Assembly (NCBI GenBank): GCA_944323625.1
Contig: CALUTD010000007.1
Location: 1 to 64,000 of the forward strand
DNA from: Candidatus Gastranaerophilales bacterium
Lineage (GTDB): Bacteria > Cyanobacteriota > Vampirovibrionia > Gastranaerophilales > Gastranaerophilaceae
Direction of reading: 5' to 3'
Length of the DNA stretch: 64,000 bases
Positions within the stretch are counted from its first letter, which is position 1; each line of letters starts with the position of its first letter. The notes beneath the pieces were generated by a model. The model did no database searches. It saw only the letters and a program-made list of their open reading frames with translations, and was not told where the DNA came from. Made by a program: the position numbers and the translations under genes. Shown here in pieces: positions 50,025 to 59,443 of this stretch.

Positions 50025-51392
50025 TTGTATAATTCCATTTACCCTTCATACGTAAACCCGTATGTAAATGTAAATAACAGACAAATACAAAGAAAACAAG
50101 ATGATGAGAAGAGTTCTCAATCATCAAAACAGACTGAAAATAATCCGCAGCAAAATAATCGTAAAAATAATACAACAGCATCATATTTTCCCACGGGGGA
50201 AAAAGTAGCTATAGATTATACAAAACGCCAAATTAACATAGATCAGGTTTTAACTGATTTTAAAAACACTGCCAATGCAATAGGCGCTCCTGATGAAATA
50301 AAAGAAGAAGTCAGTTCTTATTTGAGTTTGATATCAACTCAATCTCAAAAAGATAACCCTAATAAACAAATAATTCAATCTAACTTAAAAAATGCTTCTC
50401 AAATACTTGATGAATATATAACAAATACATTAAAAAAACCGTCGAAAGTTGTTGAAAACTGGGTTGATGCCCTTTTTATGCAGCAAATTGATTATAAAAC
50501 ACAACAGCAGCCTTCGATACAAAATCAAGAAAAAAGTATTTTACAATTAAACCAAAATCAGGATATTTCTGAGGTTTCTACCGTTAACAAAAATACAAGT
50601 AAATCAGATATATACATTCCTTCAGATCCTCAATTAAAAAGAATGTTTATTCAGGCAAAGAAATATGCAGCTATAGATAATAAAGAAAAAGCGTTGAATG
50701 CTTTTCAAAATACACTGGATTATGCCCAATCGATAGGAGAAGGAGAAGCATGCGCAATAGTTCATTATGAACAGGGACTTTTATATGACAATAATGATGA
50801 TATAGAAAAAGCTTTATATAACTACAATAATGCCGCAAAACAAAGCTCTGACAATAATATAAAAGCAAAAGCACATATAAAAATGGGAAAGATATATGAT
50901 GATTTTGTAAAATTTGAATCTGCAGTAGACCATTACTGCGCAGCTGTTTCTTTTGCAGGAGAATCAGATAATTTGAAACTTCAATCTCAAGCACTGTCAG
51001 ATTTAGCACAAATTCATGCAGAAAGATACGATAAAACAAATGCACTAACTTTTATGTCACTTGCCGATACCGCTGCAGAAGAAACAAAAGATAAAAAAGT
51101 AATAGGTTTGATTTCATCTAAAAACGGTAAAAACTGTGAAAGATTAAACGAAAATTCTCAGGCATTAAAATATTATTCAAATTCTGCAAAATCATTTTAT
51201 GATATTGATGATAATATAAACCTTGCAAAAAAATACCAAAGTGCCGCATTGATAATGTTAAAATACGGAAACAGCGCAAAAGCAAAAAATCTACTTTCAA
51301 AAGCATTTGTTGCCGCTTCTTCTACTTCAGACAGCGAATTAAAAAGCTCTATTGCAACTCAAATAGCCAATCTAAATAATGCGAAAGTATAA
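50025..51392 (+). CDS. TPR-repeat protein with disordered N-terminus, TTG start
   Basis: 455 residues from TTG 50025 (AAGGCGG RBS). The N-terminal 60 residues are Asn/Gln/Ser-rich (SSQSSKQTENNPQQNN), with a predicted helical segment to about 150. From about residue 205 there are six or so tetratricopeptide repeats (e.g. KYAAIDNKEKALNAFQNTL, HYEQGLLYDNNDDIEKALYNYNNA, KAHIKMGKIYDDFVKFESAV). No signal peptide. It is probably a cytoplasmic scaffold. The gene is followed by two other lineage-type hypotheticals. Confidence 0.8.
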   Translation: MYNSIYPSYVNPYVNVNNRQIQRKQDDEKSSQSSKQTENNPQQNNRKNNTTASYFPTGEKVAIDYTKRQINIDQVLTDFKNTANAIGAPDEIKEEVSSYLSLISTQSQKDNPNKQIIQSNLKNASQILDEYITNTLKKPSKVVENWVDALFMQQIDYKTQQQPSIQNQEKSILQLNQNQDISEVSTVNKNTSKSDIYIPSDPQLKRMFIQAKKYAAIDNKEKALNAFQNTLDYAQSIGEGEACAIVHYEQGLLYDNNDDIEKALYNYNNAAKQSSDNNIKAKAHIKMGKIYDDFVKFESAVDHYCAAVSFAGESDNLKLQSQALSDLAQIHAERYDKTNALTFMSLADTAAEETKDKKVIGLISSKNGKNCERLNENSQALKYYSNSAKSFYDIDDNINLAKKYQSAALIMLKYGNSAKAKNLLSKAFVAASSTSDSELKSSIATQIANLNNAKV

Positions 51393-51437
51393 AAAATACT
51401 TAAGGCAAAATTTTTTTTGTTCGTTTTTTCTGTAAGT

Positions 51438-51851
51438 ATGAAAAATGTTTCATTTAAAGCTAATCTGATAGTAAATCAAAACCTATACAATTCTCTGCCC
51501 AAACAGACAGAAGAAAATTATGTTGAAAATCTTATAACCGATTACAAAAAATTTCTTGATAACAAATTTATCAAAGAAGCTACAAAAAATGATACTATCG
51601 AAATATCAAGGATAAAATATCAAGGAGGGTTTGCAATCGGGTTAAAATATACATCAGACACTCTTTCAGAGCCTATAGAAAGCGGTATATACACTAATAG
51701 CAAAATTCCGTCTGTAACTCCGGGAAGTCTGAGTTTTCAAACACAGCAATTTATAATAAAGAAATCGGGGATAAAGCTTTATTTTCTTGAAAATCATAAA
51801 GACAGATTTATGAGAGCTATAAAAGAAATATTAAAAACAGATAAAAAATAA
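51438..51851 (+). CDS. Hypothetical protein with NVSFKA N-terminus (137 aa)
   Basis: 137 residues from ATG 51438; the longer frame from 51417 lacks a start context. The N-terminus MKNVSFKANLIVNQNLYN resembles other proteins here that open with a short hydrophobic-x-F-x motif. The rest is alpha/beta with no recognised family (KNDTIEISRIKYQGGFAIGLKY). It sits in a string of small genes after the TPR gene. Confidence 0.55.
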   Translation: MKNVSFKANLIVNQNLYNSLPKQTEENYVENLITDYKKFLDNKFIKEATKNDTIEISRIKYQGGFAIGLKYTSDTLSEPIESGIYTNSKIPSVTPGSLSFQTQQFIIKKSGIKLYFLENHKDRFMRAIKEILKTDKK

Positions 51852-51915
51852 TTTCTAGTCAATAGCAAATTTAATTTTTACGGGTTTTAATTATTAAAAA
51901 ATGAAAGGAAAAGTA

Positions 51916-52464
51916 ATGAGTATAACAATGTCAGGTGTAAATCTTTTTTCTCCTAAAGTATGCACTCAAGAACAAATAAAAGAAATGAAAAGTGCAGAAG
52001 AACAATTTAACAAAGCCTATCCTTATAAATTGGAGCCTTTTACACATGGTGTAAGTGACAACGGAACAATAGGAGGTATTGCAAAATCTAAAAGAGGTTC
52101 CGGCTTTGATAAAATAGCATACTGCAATAAACCTGACGGTACGTTAATTACAACATATTATTTCTATCCTCGTCAATATTATATTGCTGGTGATGCAAAA
52201 AGAAAAGATATTGATAAATATATTAACACTCCAAGTGGAAATGTTACTAAGGTTGGGATACAAGAAGAATTTTGGGGTAGTACTGCACCAAAAAGTATAA
52301 AAAAAACATATATTACAAACAGTGGAACTAGAGGTTATATTTTAAAACAGACAGATATTGACGGAAATCGTATACGAGAAGTAAAATATCCGTCAGGGAA
52401 TATTTATAAAAAAGTTACCGGTCCTGATGGTGAAATTATTGAATATACAAAAACAAAAGAATAA
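51916..52464 (+). CDS. Hypothetical protein with WG/YD-like repeats (182 aa)
   Basis: 182 residues from ATG 51916, where AAAGGAAAA gives an RBS (ATG 51901 has none). N-terminus MSITMSGVNLFSPK. The C-terminal 70 residues have a repeat-like beta pattern (GYILKQTDIDGNRIREVKYPSGNIYKKVTGPDGEIIEYTKTKE), as in RHS/YD-type or MORN-like beta strands. Function unknown. Terminator follows. Confidence 0.55.
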   Translation: MSITMSGVNLFSPKVCTQEQIKEMKSAEEQFNKAYPYKLEPFTHGVSDNGTIGGIAKSKRGSGFDKIAYCNKPDGTLITTYYFYPRQYYIAGDAKRKDIDKYINTPSGNVTKVGIQEEFWGSTAPKSIKKTYITNSGTRGYILKQTDIDGNRIREVKYPSGNIYKKVTGPDGEIIEYTKTKE

Positions 52465-52493
52465 TTTTAATTTAATATATTTCAGGAATTGAA

Positions 52494-52540
52494 AAATAGC
52501 AGAAGAACAAGTATTATTAAAATTCTTCTGCTATTTATTT
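52494..52540 (+). terminator. Intrinsic terminator
   Basis: AAATAGCAGAAGAA (52494-52507) pairs exactly with TTCTTCTGCTATTT (52523-52536), 3' T-rich. Confidence 0.88.
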
Positions 52541-52618
52541 AATTATTATTTTTTTATTTTGTATTGCAAATTTCTTTATGATTTAATTATATATATAGCC
52601 GTGTTAAAGGGATAGAAA

Positions 52619-55270
52619 ATGAGTTCAACAAAAATCGAAGATTTACCCACAGTTTACAATGCAAAAGAAACAGAAGAAAAAATTTATAAATTTTGGGAAG
52701 AAAATGAATGTTTTAAGGCCAATGCAAAATCAAAAAAAGAACCTTATTCAATTGTAATACCACCTCCAAATGTTACGGGCGTATTACATATGGGGCATGC
52801 ACTCGATGAAACCCTTCAGGATATTTTAGTAAGATACCATAGAATGGCAGGTTATGAAACATTATGGATGCCGGGAACAGACCATGCCGGAATTGCAACA
52901 CAAAATGTGGTAGAAAAAAAATTAAGAGCTGAAGGTAAAACCCGCTTTGATTTAGGAAGAGAAAAATTTGTTGAACTTACTTGGGAATGGGCTAATGAGC
53001 ACAAAAATGCCATTTTGAATCAGTGTAAAAGACTGGGAGCTTCTTTTGATATGTCTAGAGCACGTTTTACACTTGATAAAGGATGTTCAGAAGCTGTTAA
53101 AGAAGTTTTTGTTAAACTTTATGAAAAAGATTTAATATATAAAGGAGCATATATAGTAAACTGGTGTCCAAGATGTCAAAGTGCTATCTCTGATATTGAA
53201 ACCGATTATGAAACAGAACAAAGCTATTTATGGGAAATAAGTTACCCTCTTAAAGACGAACAAGGCGCAATAGTTGTTGCAACAACAAGACCTGAAACAA
53301 TATACGGGGATGTAGCAGTAGCAGTTAACCCCAATGACTTCAAATATAAAGATTTAATAGGTAAAACAGTTATTGTTCCGCTCTCGGGCAGAGAAGTACC
53401 TATTATTGCGGATGAATATGTAGATAAACATTTTGGTACGGGGGCTTTAAAAATTACTCCCGCACATGATCCTAATGACTACGAAGTAGGCAAACGTCAT
53501 AATTTAAAACCGATTTGGGTAATAGATGAAGAAGGGAAAATGAAAAATTGTCCCGAAGTTCATATTGACGTGCAGGGGCTTTCAAGAGAAGAAGCAAGAC
53601 AAAAAACAGTTGAATTGCTTAAATATAATAACAGGCTTGTAAGAATAAAACCGATAGAACACAATGTTGGCAAGTGCCAAAGATGTAATACTACAATAGA
53701 ACCTTTATTATCCGAACAGTGGTTTGTAAGAATGGCTCCACTTGCCAAAGCGGCAATTGAAGCTGTTGAAAACGGAAATATAAAATTTGTTCCCGAAAGA
53801 TGGACAAAAAATTATTTGGGCTGGATGACAAATATTCGTGATTGGTGTATTTCCCGTCAATTGTGGTGGGGACATCAAATACCTGCGTATTATCATAATG
53901 AAACGGGCGAAATGGTTGTAGCAAAAGAAAATCCTGACCCGACTAAATATACTCAAGATTCTGATGTTCTTGATACATGGTTTTCATCAGGGTTATGGCC
54001 ATTTTCTACAATGGGTTGGCCTAATACTGAAGCTGATGATTTTAAAAAATTCTATCCGACTTCTACTCTTGTAACCGGATTTGATATAATTTTCTTTTGG
54101 GTTGCAAGAATGATAACAATGGGTGAAGAATTTACAAAAAAAGCACCGTTTTCAACAGTATATATTCACGGTTTAATTCGTGATGAATTCGGTCAAAAAA
54201 TGTCCAAATCAAAAGGAAATACTATAGACCCTGTCGGGATTATTGATAAATATGGTTGTGACGCTTTAAGGTTTACTTTGACTTCACTGTGCACTTATGG
54301 AGGTCAAGATATTAAAATTAGTGATGAAAAATTTGAATATGGCAGAAATTTTGCAAATAAAATTTGGAATGCTTCAAGGTTTGTATTAATGAATCTTGAA
54401 GGAGTTGATAATAAAAATATCGATTTTGATAAATTAACACTTGCCGATAAATGGATTTTGAATAAATTAAATGAAACGGCTAAGGAAACAAATGAAAATA
54501 TTAAAAATTACAGAATCGGTGAAATGGCGCATACTTTATATGATTTCTTTTGGAATTCATACTGTGATTGGTATGTTGAAATTGCCAAAATTCAATTGCA
54601 GGATGAAAGTTTAAAACTTAACACCCAAAGAGTTTTAAAATATGTGCTTGATATGACATTAAGACTTCTACATCCTATTATGCCTCATATAACAGAATCA
54701 ATATGGCAATTACTTCCTAGAGATAATTCTGTTAAAGCAATAATGCTCGCAGAATTCCCGACATTTAAAGAAGAACTTGCTTTTAACGAAGAAAATACTC
54801 AAATGGAACTTGTATTTGAAACAATTAAATCTTTAAGAAACGTAAGGCAGAGCTTTAATATACCTGTTTCAACAAAAGTTAACATTGAGATACTTGCTTC
54901 TGATACAAAAGAAGAAGAAATATTTAAAAAGGTGGAAGCATATATTCACCGTTTGGCAAGAGTTGAAAATATTAAATATGTCGATGAAACACATACAACC
55001 CATAAACAAGCGGCATCTTGCGTTGTAAGTAATTCTAAAATCGTTATTCCGCTTGCAGGATTGATTGATATTAATGAAGAAATCAAAAGGCAAGATAAAA
55101 AAATGGAAAAATTACTTTCAGAGAAAAACAGTCTGCTTGCAAGAGTTAACAATGTTAAATTCATGACAAATGCAAAGCCTGAACTAATTGAACAAACAAA
55201 GAACAGAATTGAAGAAATAACAATTCAAGAAAAGGCAATAAATGATTTAATTGAGTCATTGAAAGATTAA
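52619..55270 (+). CDS. valS: Valyl-tRNA synthetase
   Basis: 883 residues, class I. HIGH motif PPPNVTGVLHMGHALDETLQD near residue 50 and KMSKS at 527-531 (GQKMSKSKGN). The CP1 editing domain (VATTRPETIYGDVAVAVNP, KITPAHDPNDYEVG), anticodon-binding domain and a C-terminal coiled coil (EIKRQDKKMEKLLSEKNSLLARVN) are all present. It charges tRNA-Val. No T-box was seen upstream. Confidence 0.98.
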   Translation: MSSTKIEDLPTVYNAKETEEKIYKFWEENECFKANAKSKKEPYSIVIPPPNVTGVLHMGHALDETLQDILVRYHRMAGYETLWMPGTDHAGIATQNVVEKKLRAEGKTRFDLGREKFVELTWEWANEHKNAILNQCKRLGASFDMSRARFTLDKGCSEAVKEVFVKLYEKDLIYKGAYIVNWCPRCQSAISDIETDYETEQSYLWEISYPLKDEQGAIVVATTRPETIYGDVAVAVNPNDFKYKDLIGKTVIVPLSGREVPIIADEYVDKHFGTGALKITPAHDPNDYEVGKRHNLKPIWVIDEEGKMKNCPEVHIDVQGLSREEARQKTVELLKYNNRLVRIKPIEHNVGKCQRCNTTIEPLLSEQWFVRMAPLAKAAIEAVENGNIKFVPERWTKNYLGWMTNIRDWCISRQLWWGHQIPAYYHNETGEMVVAKENPDPTKYTQDSDVLDTWFSSGLWPFSTMGWPNTEADDFKKFYPTSTLVTGFDIIFFWVARMITMGEEFTKKAPFSTVYIHGLIRDEFGQKMSKSKGNTIDPVGIIDKYGCDALRFTLTSLCTYGGQDIKISDEKFEYGRNFANKIWNASRFVLMNLEGVDNKNIDFDKLTLADKWILNKLNETAKETNENIKNYRIGEMAHTLYDFFWNSYCDWYVEIAKIQLQDESLKLNTQRVLKYVLDMTLRLLHPIMPHITESIWQLLPRDNSVKAIMLAEFPTFKEELAFNEENTQMELVFETIKSLRNVRQSFNIPVSTKVNIEILASDTKEEEIFKKVEAYIHRLARVENIKYVDETHTTHKQAASCVVSNSKIVIPLAGLIDINEEIKRQDKKMEKLLSEKNSLLARVNNVKFMTNAKPELIEQTKNRIEEITIQEKAINDLIESLKD

Positions 55271-55497
55271 AATTAATTTGTTTTTCGCACGGTGCTTATT
55301 TTGTATATGTCGCACACTTCGGACATATTACCTCTAAAGTTCAGTAAAGGTTCGAAAACTCGTATTTTAACAGACACAGCTAAGTGTGATGATTTTCACT
55401 GAACAATTTAATTTGCTTAATATAGCCTGATTGTATATGTACTCTTTTTGTAATTTTTGAAGTACAATAGTACCATTACAAGAGGATTAATTTTAAA
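55271..55497. other. Intergenic region between valS and the LCP gene
   Basis: It contains an ATATGTC...GACATAT hairpin (55305-55328) and a long-range GTTCAGT/ACTGAAC inverted pair (about 55338-55405). No ORF or tRNA was found. Confidence 0.5.
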
Positions 55498-56835
55498 ATG
55501 TCAGAGTTAAAAGATAAAGAAGAGCAATACAGTATTTTCTTAAAATACAAAGAAAGCAGTAAAGATGAAGATAAAAATCTTACAGAAACTTTAAAAAAAG
55601 TAGTTATAGTCTTTTTGATTGTTGTGCTTGGGGTTTGTGTTTCTTTTGTTATAAATAACTATGAAGAAATAAAATCTTATATTTTAAATTTTACACAGAT
55701 TAAAATTGCAGATATAAAAGAAGCACAAAAAGCAGATTTAACTCCATCAAAATTCAATTTTAAAATGCTTAACAGATATCAAAATATTTTACTTTTAGGG
55801 GTTGATTCAAACGGTCCTAATACACTTCCTTATTCGGGAGTCCGCTCTGATACAATAATAATATTAAGTGTTGATGTTTACGGTAAAAGTTTAAATGCAA
55901 TTTCGGTACCTCGCGACAGTAAAGTTTATTTGGCAGATGAGCATGGCATTCAAAAAATTAATGCAGCATATGCAATTGGCGGAATAGATTTAACAAAGAA
56001 AACAATTGAAGAAACGTTGGGTATAAAAATTCATAATTATGTTGTAGTTAATGCTGAAGGAGTCAGAAAACTCATTGATACTATAGGGGGAGTTCCGGTT
56101 CATATTGACAATTCTATGCATTATAGAGATTTTTCGGGTAAATTGAATATCAATTTTTCAAAAGGCGATTATGTATTGAATGGTCAAGAAGCAGAAGAAT
56201 TTTTAAGATTCAGAAAAGACTCATTAGGTGATATAGGCCGAGTACACCGCCAACAAAAATTTATAAAAGCTTTAATTGAACAGGTAAAATCACCTGAAAC
56301 ACTAAGAAAAATACCCGAAGCACTTAAAATTGCAAGTCTTTATACAAGAACTGATTTAAATTTATATCAAATGTCGCAATACGCTGCACTTGCAAGAGAA
56401 ATAGACTTAAATAAAGTTGAGTTTATGATGCTTCCGGGGGCTCCAAATAAAAAGGGAATAATAAGTTACTGGATTCTTGACCCTGATAAAACTCAACAAG
56501 CTATCAACAGATTAATCTACAGAAAAAAAATAGAAATGGCAAAAGATGATATATCAATTGGTATACTTTATTCAAAAGATAAAGAACTTGAAGCTTTTTC
56601 ACTAAAAGAACAGCTAAAATCATCAGGGTACGATGTTAATTGTATCGGTAAATCTTCTCAAATCCGCAGCTCCGAAATTGTAGGATTTAATAATCAAATT
56701 ACAAAAGACATGATAAAAGCAATGCAGAGGAATGCTCCTGAAATATCAACTTTTGGCTACACACATAACCCTATAAGAACACTGTGTAATACAAGTGATA
56801 TTGTTATTACTCTTAAAGGAGACGAATTAATTTAA
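55498..56835 (+). CDS. LytR-CpsA-Psr (LCP) family glycopolymer ligase
   Basis: 445 residues. A cytoplasmic N-terminus and one membrane helix (about 33-52, VVIVFLIVVLGVCVSFVI) precede the LCP domain: NILLLGVDSN, RSDTIIILSVDVYGKSLNAISVPRDS, INAAYAIGG and EEFLRFRKDSLGDIGRVHRQQKFI hold the Asp/Arg pyrophosphate- and metal-binding residues. A LytR_C-like domain closes the protein. LCP enzymes transfer polyprenyl-linked polymers to cell wall or other envelope acceptors. Head of a short operon with hisG and mazG. Confidence 0.9.
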   Translation: MSELKDKEEQYSIFLKYKESSKDEDKNLTETLKKVVIVFLIVVLGVCVSFVINNYEEIKSYILNFTQIKIADIKEAQKADLTPSKFNFKMLNRYQNILLLGVDSNGPNTLPYSGVRSDTIIILSVDVYGKSLNAISVPRDSKVYLADEHGIQKINAAYAIGGIDLTKKTIEETLGIKIHNYVVVNAEGVRKLIDTIGGVPVHIDNSMHYRDFSGKLNINFSKGDYVLNGQEAEEFLRFRKDSLGDIGRVHRQQKFIKALIEQVKSPETLRKIPEALKIASLYTRTDLNLYQMSQYAALAREIDLNKVEFMMLPGAPNKKGIISYWILDPDKTQQAINRLIYRKKIEMAKDDISIGILYSKDKELEAFSLKEQLKSSGYDVNCIGKSSQIRSSEIVGFNNQITKDMIKAMQRNAPEISTFGYTHNPIRTLCNTSDIVITLKGDELI

Positions 56836-56856
56836 AACAGATTGGAAGGTATGAAA

Positions 56857-57723
56857 ATGGATATGTTAAAAATAGCTATTCCAAATAAAGGAAGGCTGTC
56901 TGAGAAAATATATGATTTATTAAATTGTGCCGGATTAATATTCCCTTCAAAGGATGAAAGAACTCTTCAGGTTACAACGAAAGATAAAAAATATTCAATA
57001 ATTTTTGTCAGAACACAAGATATTCCAATGTTTGTTGAAAACGGAATTGCAGATATAGGGTTTACGGGATTTGATATTTTAACTGAATTAAAATCAGATG
57101 TTGATAAAATAATGGATTTAGATTTCGGATACTGTGAAATGGTTGTTGCGGTTAAAGAAGAGGATAAATATCAAAAATCTGATGATTTGCCGAATGATTT
57201 AAAAGTTGCAACATCTTTCCCTAATATAGCGAAAGAATATTTTACCAAAATGGGGAAAAATCCTAAAATAATAGAAGTATCCGGAGCAACAGAAATAACA
57301 CCGCGCCTTGGTTTATCAGATGTTGTTGTTGATATTACTTCAACAGGTTCCACTCTAAAATCCAATAAATTAAGAGTTATAGATAACATATTAAAGTCAA
57401 GCGCAATTGTTATTTCAAACAAATATTTAAGTGAAGCTAAAAAAGAAAAGACACAGGTTATCTTAAGAGCACTTAAATCAGTAATAGATGCAAGAGAAAA
57501 GAAATATTTAATGGCACATGTTCCAAAACGTTCGGTTGAAGAAATAAGGTCTTTTCTTCCCGGATTATCATCACCTACTATAATGGCATTAGCCGGAGAT
57601 GACGAACATGTTGTTATGCATGTTGTTGTTGATGCCGATAAAGTTTTTGACAGTATAGATAAGTTAAAAAAACTTGGCGGACAGGGAATTTTAATTATGA
57701 CAGTTGATCAGATGGTGAGATAA
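56857..57723 (+). CDS. hisG: ATP phosphoribosyltransferase, long form
   Basis: 288 residues from ATG 56857 (GGAAGG seven bases upstream; ATG 56851 is too close). IAIPNKGRLSEKIYDLL and ADIGFTGFDILTE open the catalytic part. DVVVDITSTGSTLKSNKLR is the PRPP-binding block. The C-terminal 75 residues (SPTIMALAGDDEHVVMHVVVDADKVFDSIDKLKKLGGQGILIM) form the regulatory ACT-like domain of the long type, which is feedback-inhibited by histidine. It is the first enzyme of histidine synthesis and is separate from the hisAIE-hisD pair at 35.9 kb. Its stop overlaps the mazG start (TAATG). Confidence 0.95.
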   Translation: MDMLKIAIPNKGRLSEKIYDLLNCAGLIFPSKDERTLQVTTKDKKYSIIFVRTQDIPMFVENGIADIGFTGFDILTELKSDVDKIMDLDFGYCEMVVAVKEEDKYQKSDDLPNDLKVATSFPNIAKEYFTKMGKNPKIIEVSGATEITPRLGLSDVVVDITSTGSTLKSNKLRVIDNILKSSAIVISNKYLSEAKKEKTQVILRALKSVIDAREKKYLMAHVPKRSVEEIRSFLPGLSSPTIMALAGDDEHVVMHVVVDADKVFDSIDKLKKLGGQGILIMTVDQMVR

Positions 57724-58493
57724 TGAATTATCCTAATATAGAAAGATTAATAGAAATTATAGATATACTCAGAAGCGAAAACGGCTGCAAATGGGACAGG
57801 GAACAGACTCATTATTCTTTGAGAAAAAATATGCTTGAAGAAGCTTATGAAGCTGTTGATGCTATTGATGATAATGATATGAAACATCTTCAAGAAGAAC
57901 TGGGGGATGTTCTTTTGCAGGTTGTACTTCATTCTCAAATTGCAAAAGAATCAAATTCTTTTAATATTGAAGATGTAGCAAAGGGAATTTCGGATAAACT
58001 TATACATCGTCATCCGCATGTTTTCGGTGATGTGAAAGTAGCTTCGACTGATGAGATTCTTGATAATTGGGAAAAGTTAAAAAAAGAGGAAAAACCACAC
58101 AGAACATCAGTAATGGATGGTATTTCAAAATCTCAAAGTGCGCTTATGAGTGCTCAAAAAATAAGTAAAAAAGCAGTAAGTGTCGGTTTTGAATGGCCTG
58201 ATGAAACTTCTCTGCAAGATTGTGTTCTTTCTGAAATTAAGGAATTTAAAGAAGCTAAAACTAAAGAAGAAAAAGAAGAAGAACTCGGAGATGTACTTTT
58301 TGCGGTTGTTAACCTTGCAAGATGGAATAAAATAGATGCAGAGCAGGCATTGTTAAAAGCTAATAAAAAATTTATAAATCGTTTTAAATCTATGGAAGCT
58401 AATGCACATAAGGAGCTTGAACATCTTACACTTCAAGAATGGGATGAATTATGGCAAAAAGCTAAACAAATTCAACATAAATCTCTTAAATAA
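57723..58493 (+). CDS. mazG: Nucleoside triphosphate pyrophosphohydrolase MazG
   Basis: 256 residues, two MazG domains in tandem. Domain 1 has CKWDREQTHYSLRKNMLEEAYEAVDAI and LGDVLLQVVLHSQIA; domain 2 has EIKEFKEAKTKEEKEEELGDVLFAVVNLARW. The EExxE-D metal motifs are intact in both. It hydrolyses all (d)NTPs. It is coupled to hisG by a one-base overlap. The 3' end overlaps the convergent gene at 58472 by 22 bp. Confidence 0.94.
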   Translation: MNYPNIERLIEIIDILRSENGCKWDREQTHYSLRKNMLEEAYEAVDAIDDNDMKHLQEELGDVLLQVVLHSQIAKESNSFNIEDVAKGISDKLIHRHPHVFGDVKVASTDEILDNWEKLKKEEKPHRTSVMDGISKSQSALMSAQKISKKAVSVGFEWPDETSLQDCVLSEIKEFKEAKTKEEKEEELGDVLFAVVNLARWNKIDAEQALLKANKKFINRFKSMEANAHKELEHLTLQEWDELWQKAKQIQHKSLK

Positions 58494-59362
58494 AATTTTA
58501 TATTAATATTCAATTTACTTATATTATTATATAATTCTTCGTTTTGCTTAATTTTATAATGTTTATCGGAAGAAATTATAATTACATTTGTTATATCAAT
58601 AACTCTTTCATTAATATCAAAAAAAGCTTTATAGTATACTTTATCAGAGTAATTGCCTTTAAATACAAGATTTTGTTCAAAATAACGTTTATAAACAGGG
58701 AAAAAATCTTTAAAAAATATGTTGTTTTTATTTCCAAAATCAGTCCCTGCACACATATTTGACACAAATATTCCTGATTTCTTCAACGATTTTTTAATGT
58801 TTTCAAAATATTCTTCACCTAAAAATCTCAAGTCTATCCCATCATTGTTTGCAACATCAACAACAATTAAATCATATTTCTTTTTGTTATTGCGAAGGTA
58901 TGTTATTCCATCTTGCAAAATAAAATTAAATTTAGAAGAAGGCTTAAAATTGAAAAATTCTTCTGCAATAAATACAATATTCTCCTCTAAGTCAATAACA
59001 TCAACAGTTTTTAAATCATTAAAAAGAAATTCATAATCATTTACTATTTTTCCCGAGCCCAACCCTATTAAAAGTACACTTTTTATTTTGTTATTCATAA
59101 GATAAGGGATGAGAAAATAATTTATATAAGGCAAATTACCGCTATATATTTCAGTATTAATAAAACCCGCCTGATAAGTGTCTTTATAATGTAAAAAACG
59201 TCCTATTTCATTTTCAACAACTTTTATCGTGTGAAAATTTGAATCACACTCAAAAAGAACTTTATCATTAAAAGATTTGTTGTTTATAATATTTAAAAGT
59301 TCTGTTTTTGGAGGCTTTTGAGCAAGTTTTTCAGGTATTAAAACTAATTCATCTCTGTTCAT
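58472..59362 (-). CDS. Spermidine synthase-like methyltransferase-fold protein
   Basis: 296 residues with a polyamine aminopropyltransferase-like fold. SAM-like binding VLLIGLGSGKIVNDYEFL, acidic loop VDVIDLEENIVFIAEEFF, LQDGITYLRNNKKKYDLIVVDVANND and GRFLHYKDTYQAG are in the expected order. The usual aminopropyl active-site Tyr/Asp residues are partly altered (e.g. VANNDGID in place of DSTDP), so it may act on another substrate. No polyamine genes adjoin. The function is inferred from fold only. Confidence 0.7.
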   Translation of the reverse strand: MNRDELVLIPEKLAQKPPKTELLNIINNKSFNDKVLFECDSNFHTIKVVENEIGRFLHYKDTYQAGFINTEIYSGNLPYINYFLIPYLMNNKIKSVLLIGLGSGKIVNDYEFLFNDLKTVDVIDLEENIVFIAEEFFNFKPSSKFNFILQDGITYLRNNKKKYDLIVVDVANNDGIDLRFLGEEYFENIKKSLKKSGIFVSNMCAGTDFGNKNNIFFKDFFPVYKRYFEQNLVFKGNYSDKVYYKAFFDINERVIDITNVIIISSDKHYKIKQNEELYNNISKLNINIKFYLRDLC

Positions 59363-59443
59363 AAAAATTATTATACAAAAATTTTATTTTTTTTCATAGA
59401 ATAAAATACCTTCTTTATCAATGCTATTTTTCAAACTTATAAA

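Noticed and set aside
49938-50184. Minus-strand ORF before the TPR gene
   Set aside because: Overlaps the 5' end of the TPR gene on the opposite strand, no RBS, no similarity to any family I know.
50190-50206. CCCACGGGGGAAAAA as a seventh G box
   Set aside because: Only five G, inside the TPR gene (Pro-Thr-Gly-Glu-Lys); probably chance.
52465-52618. T-box leader for valS
   Set aside because: No specifier stem or antiterminator T-box sequence; the hairpin is the terminator of the upstream gene.
55338-55405. tRNA or riboswitch upstream of the LCP gene
   Set aside because: A GGTTCGAAA string suggested a T-arm, but no acceptor, anticodon stem or CCA arrangement fits.
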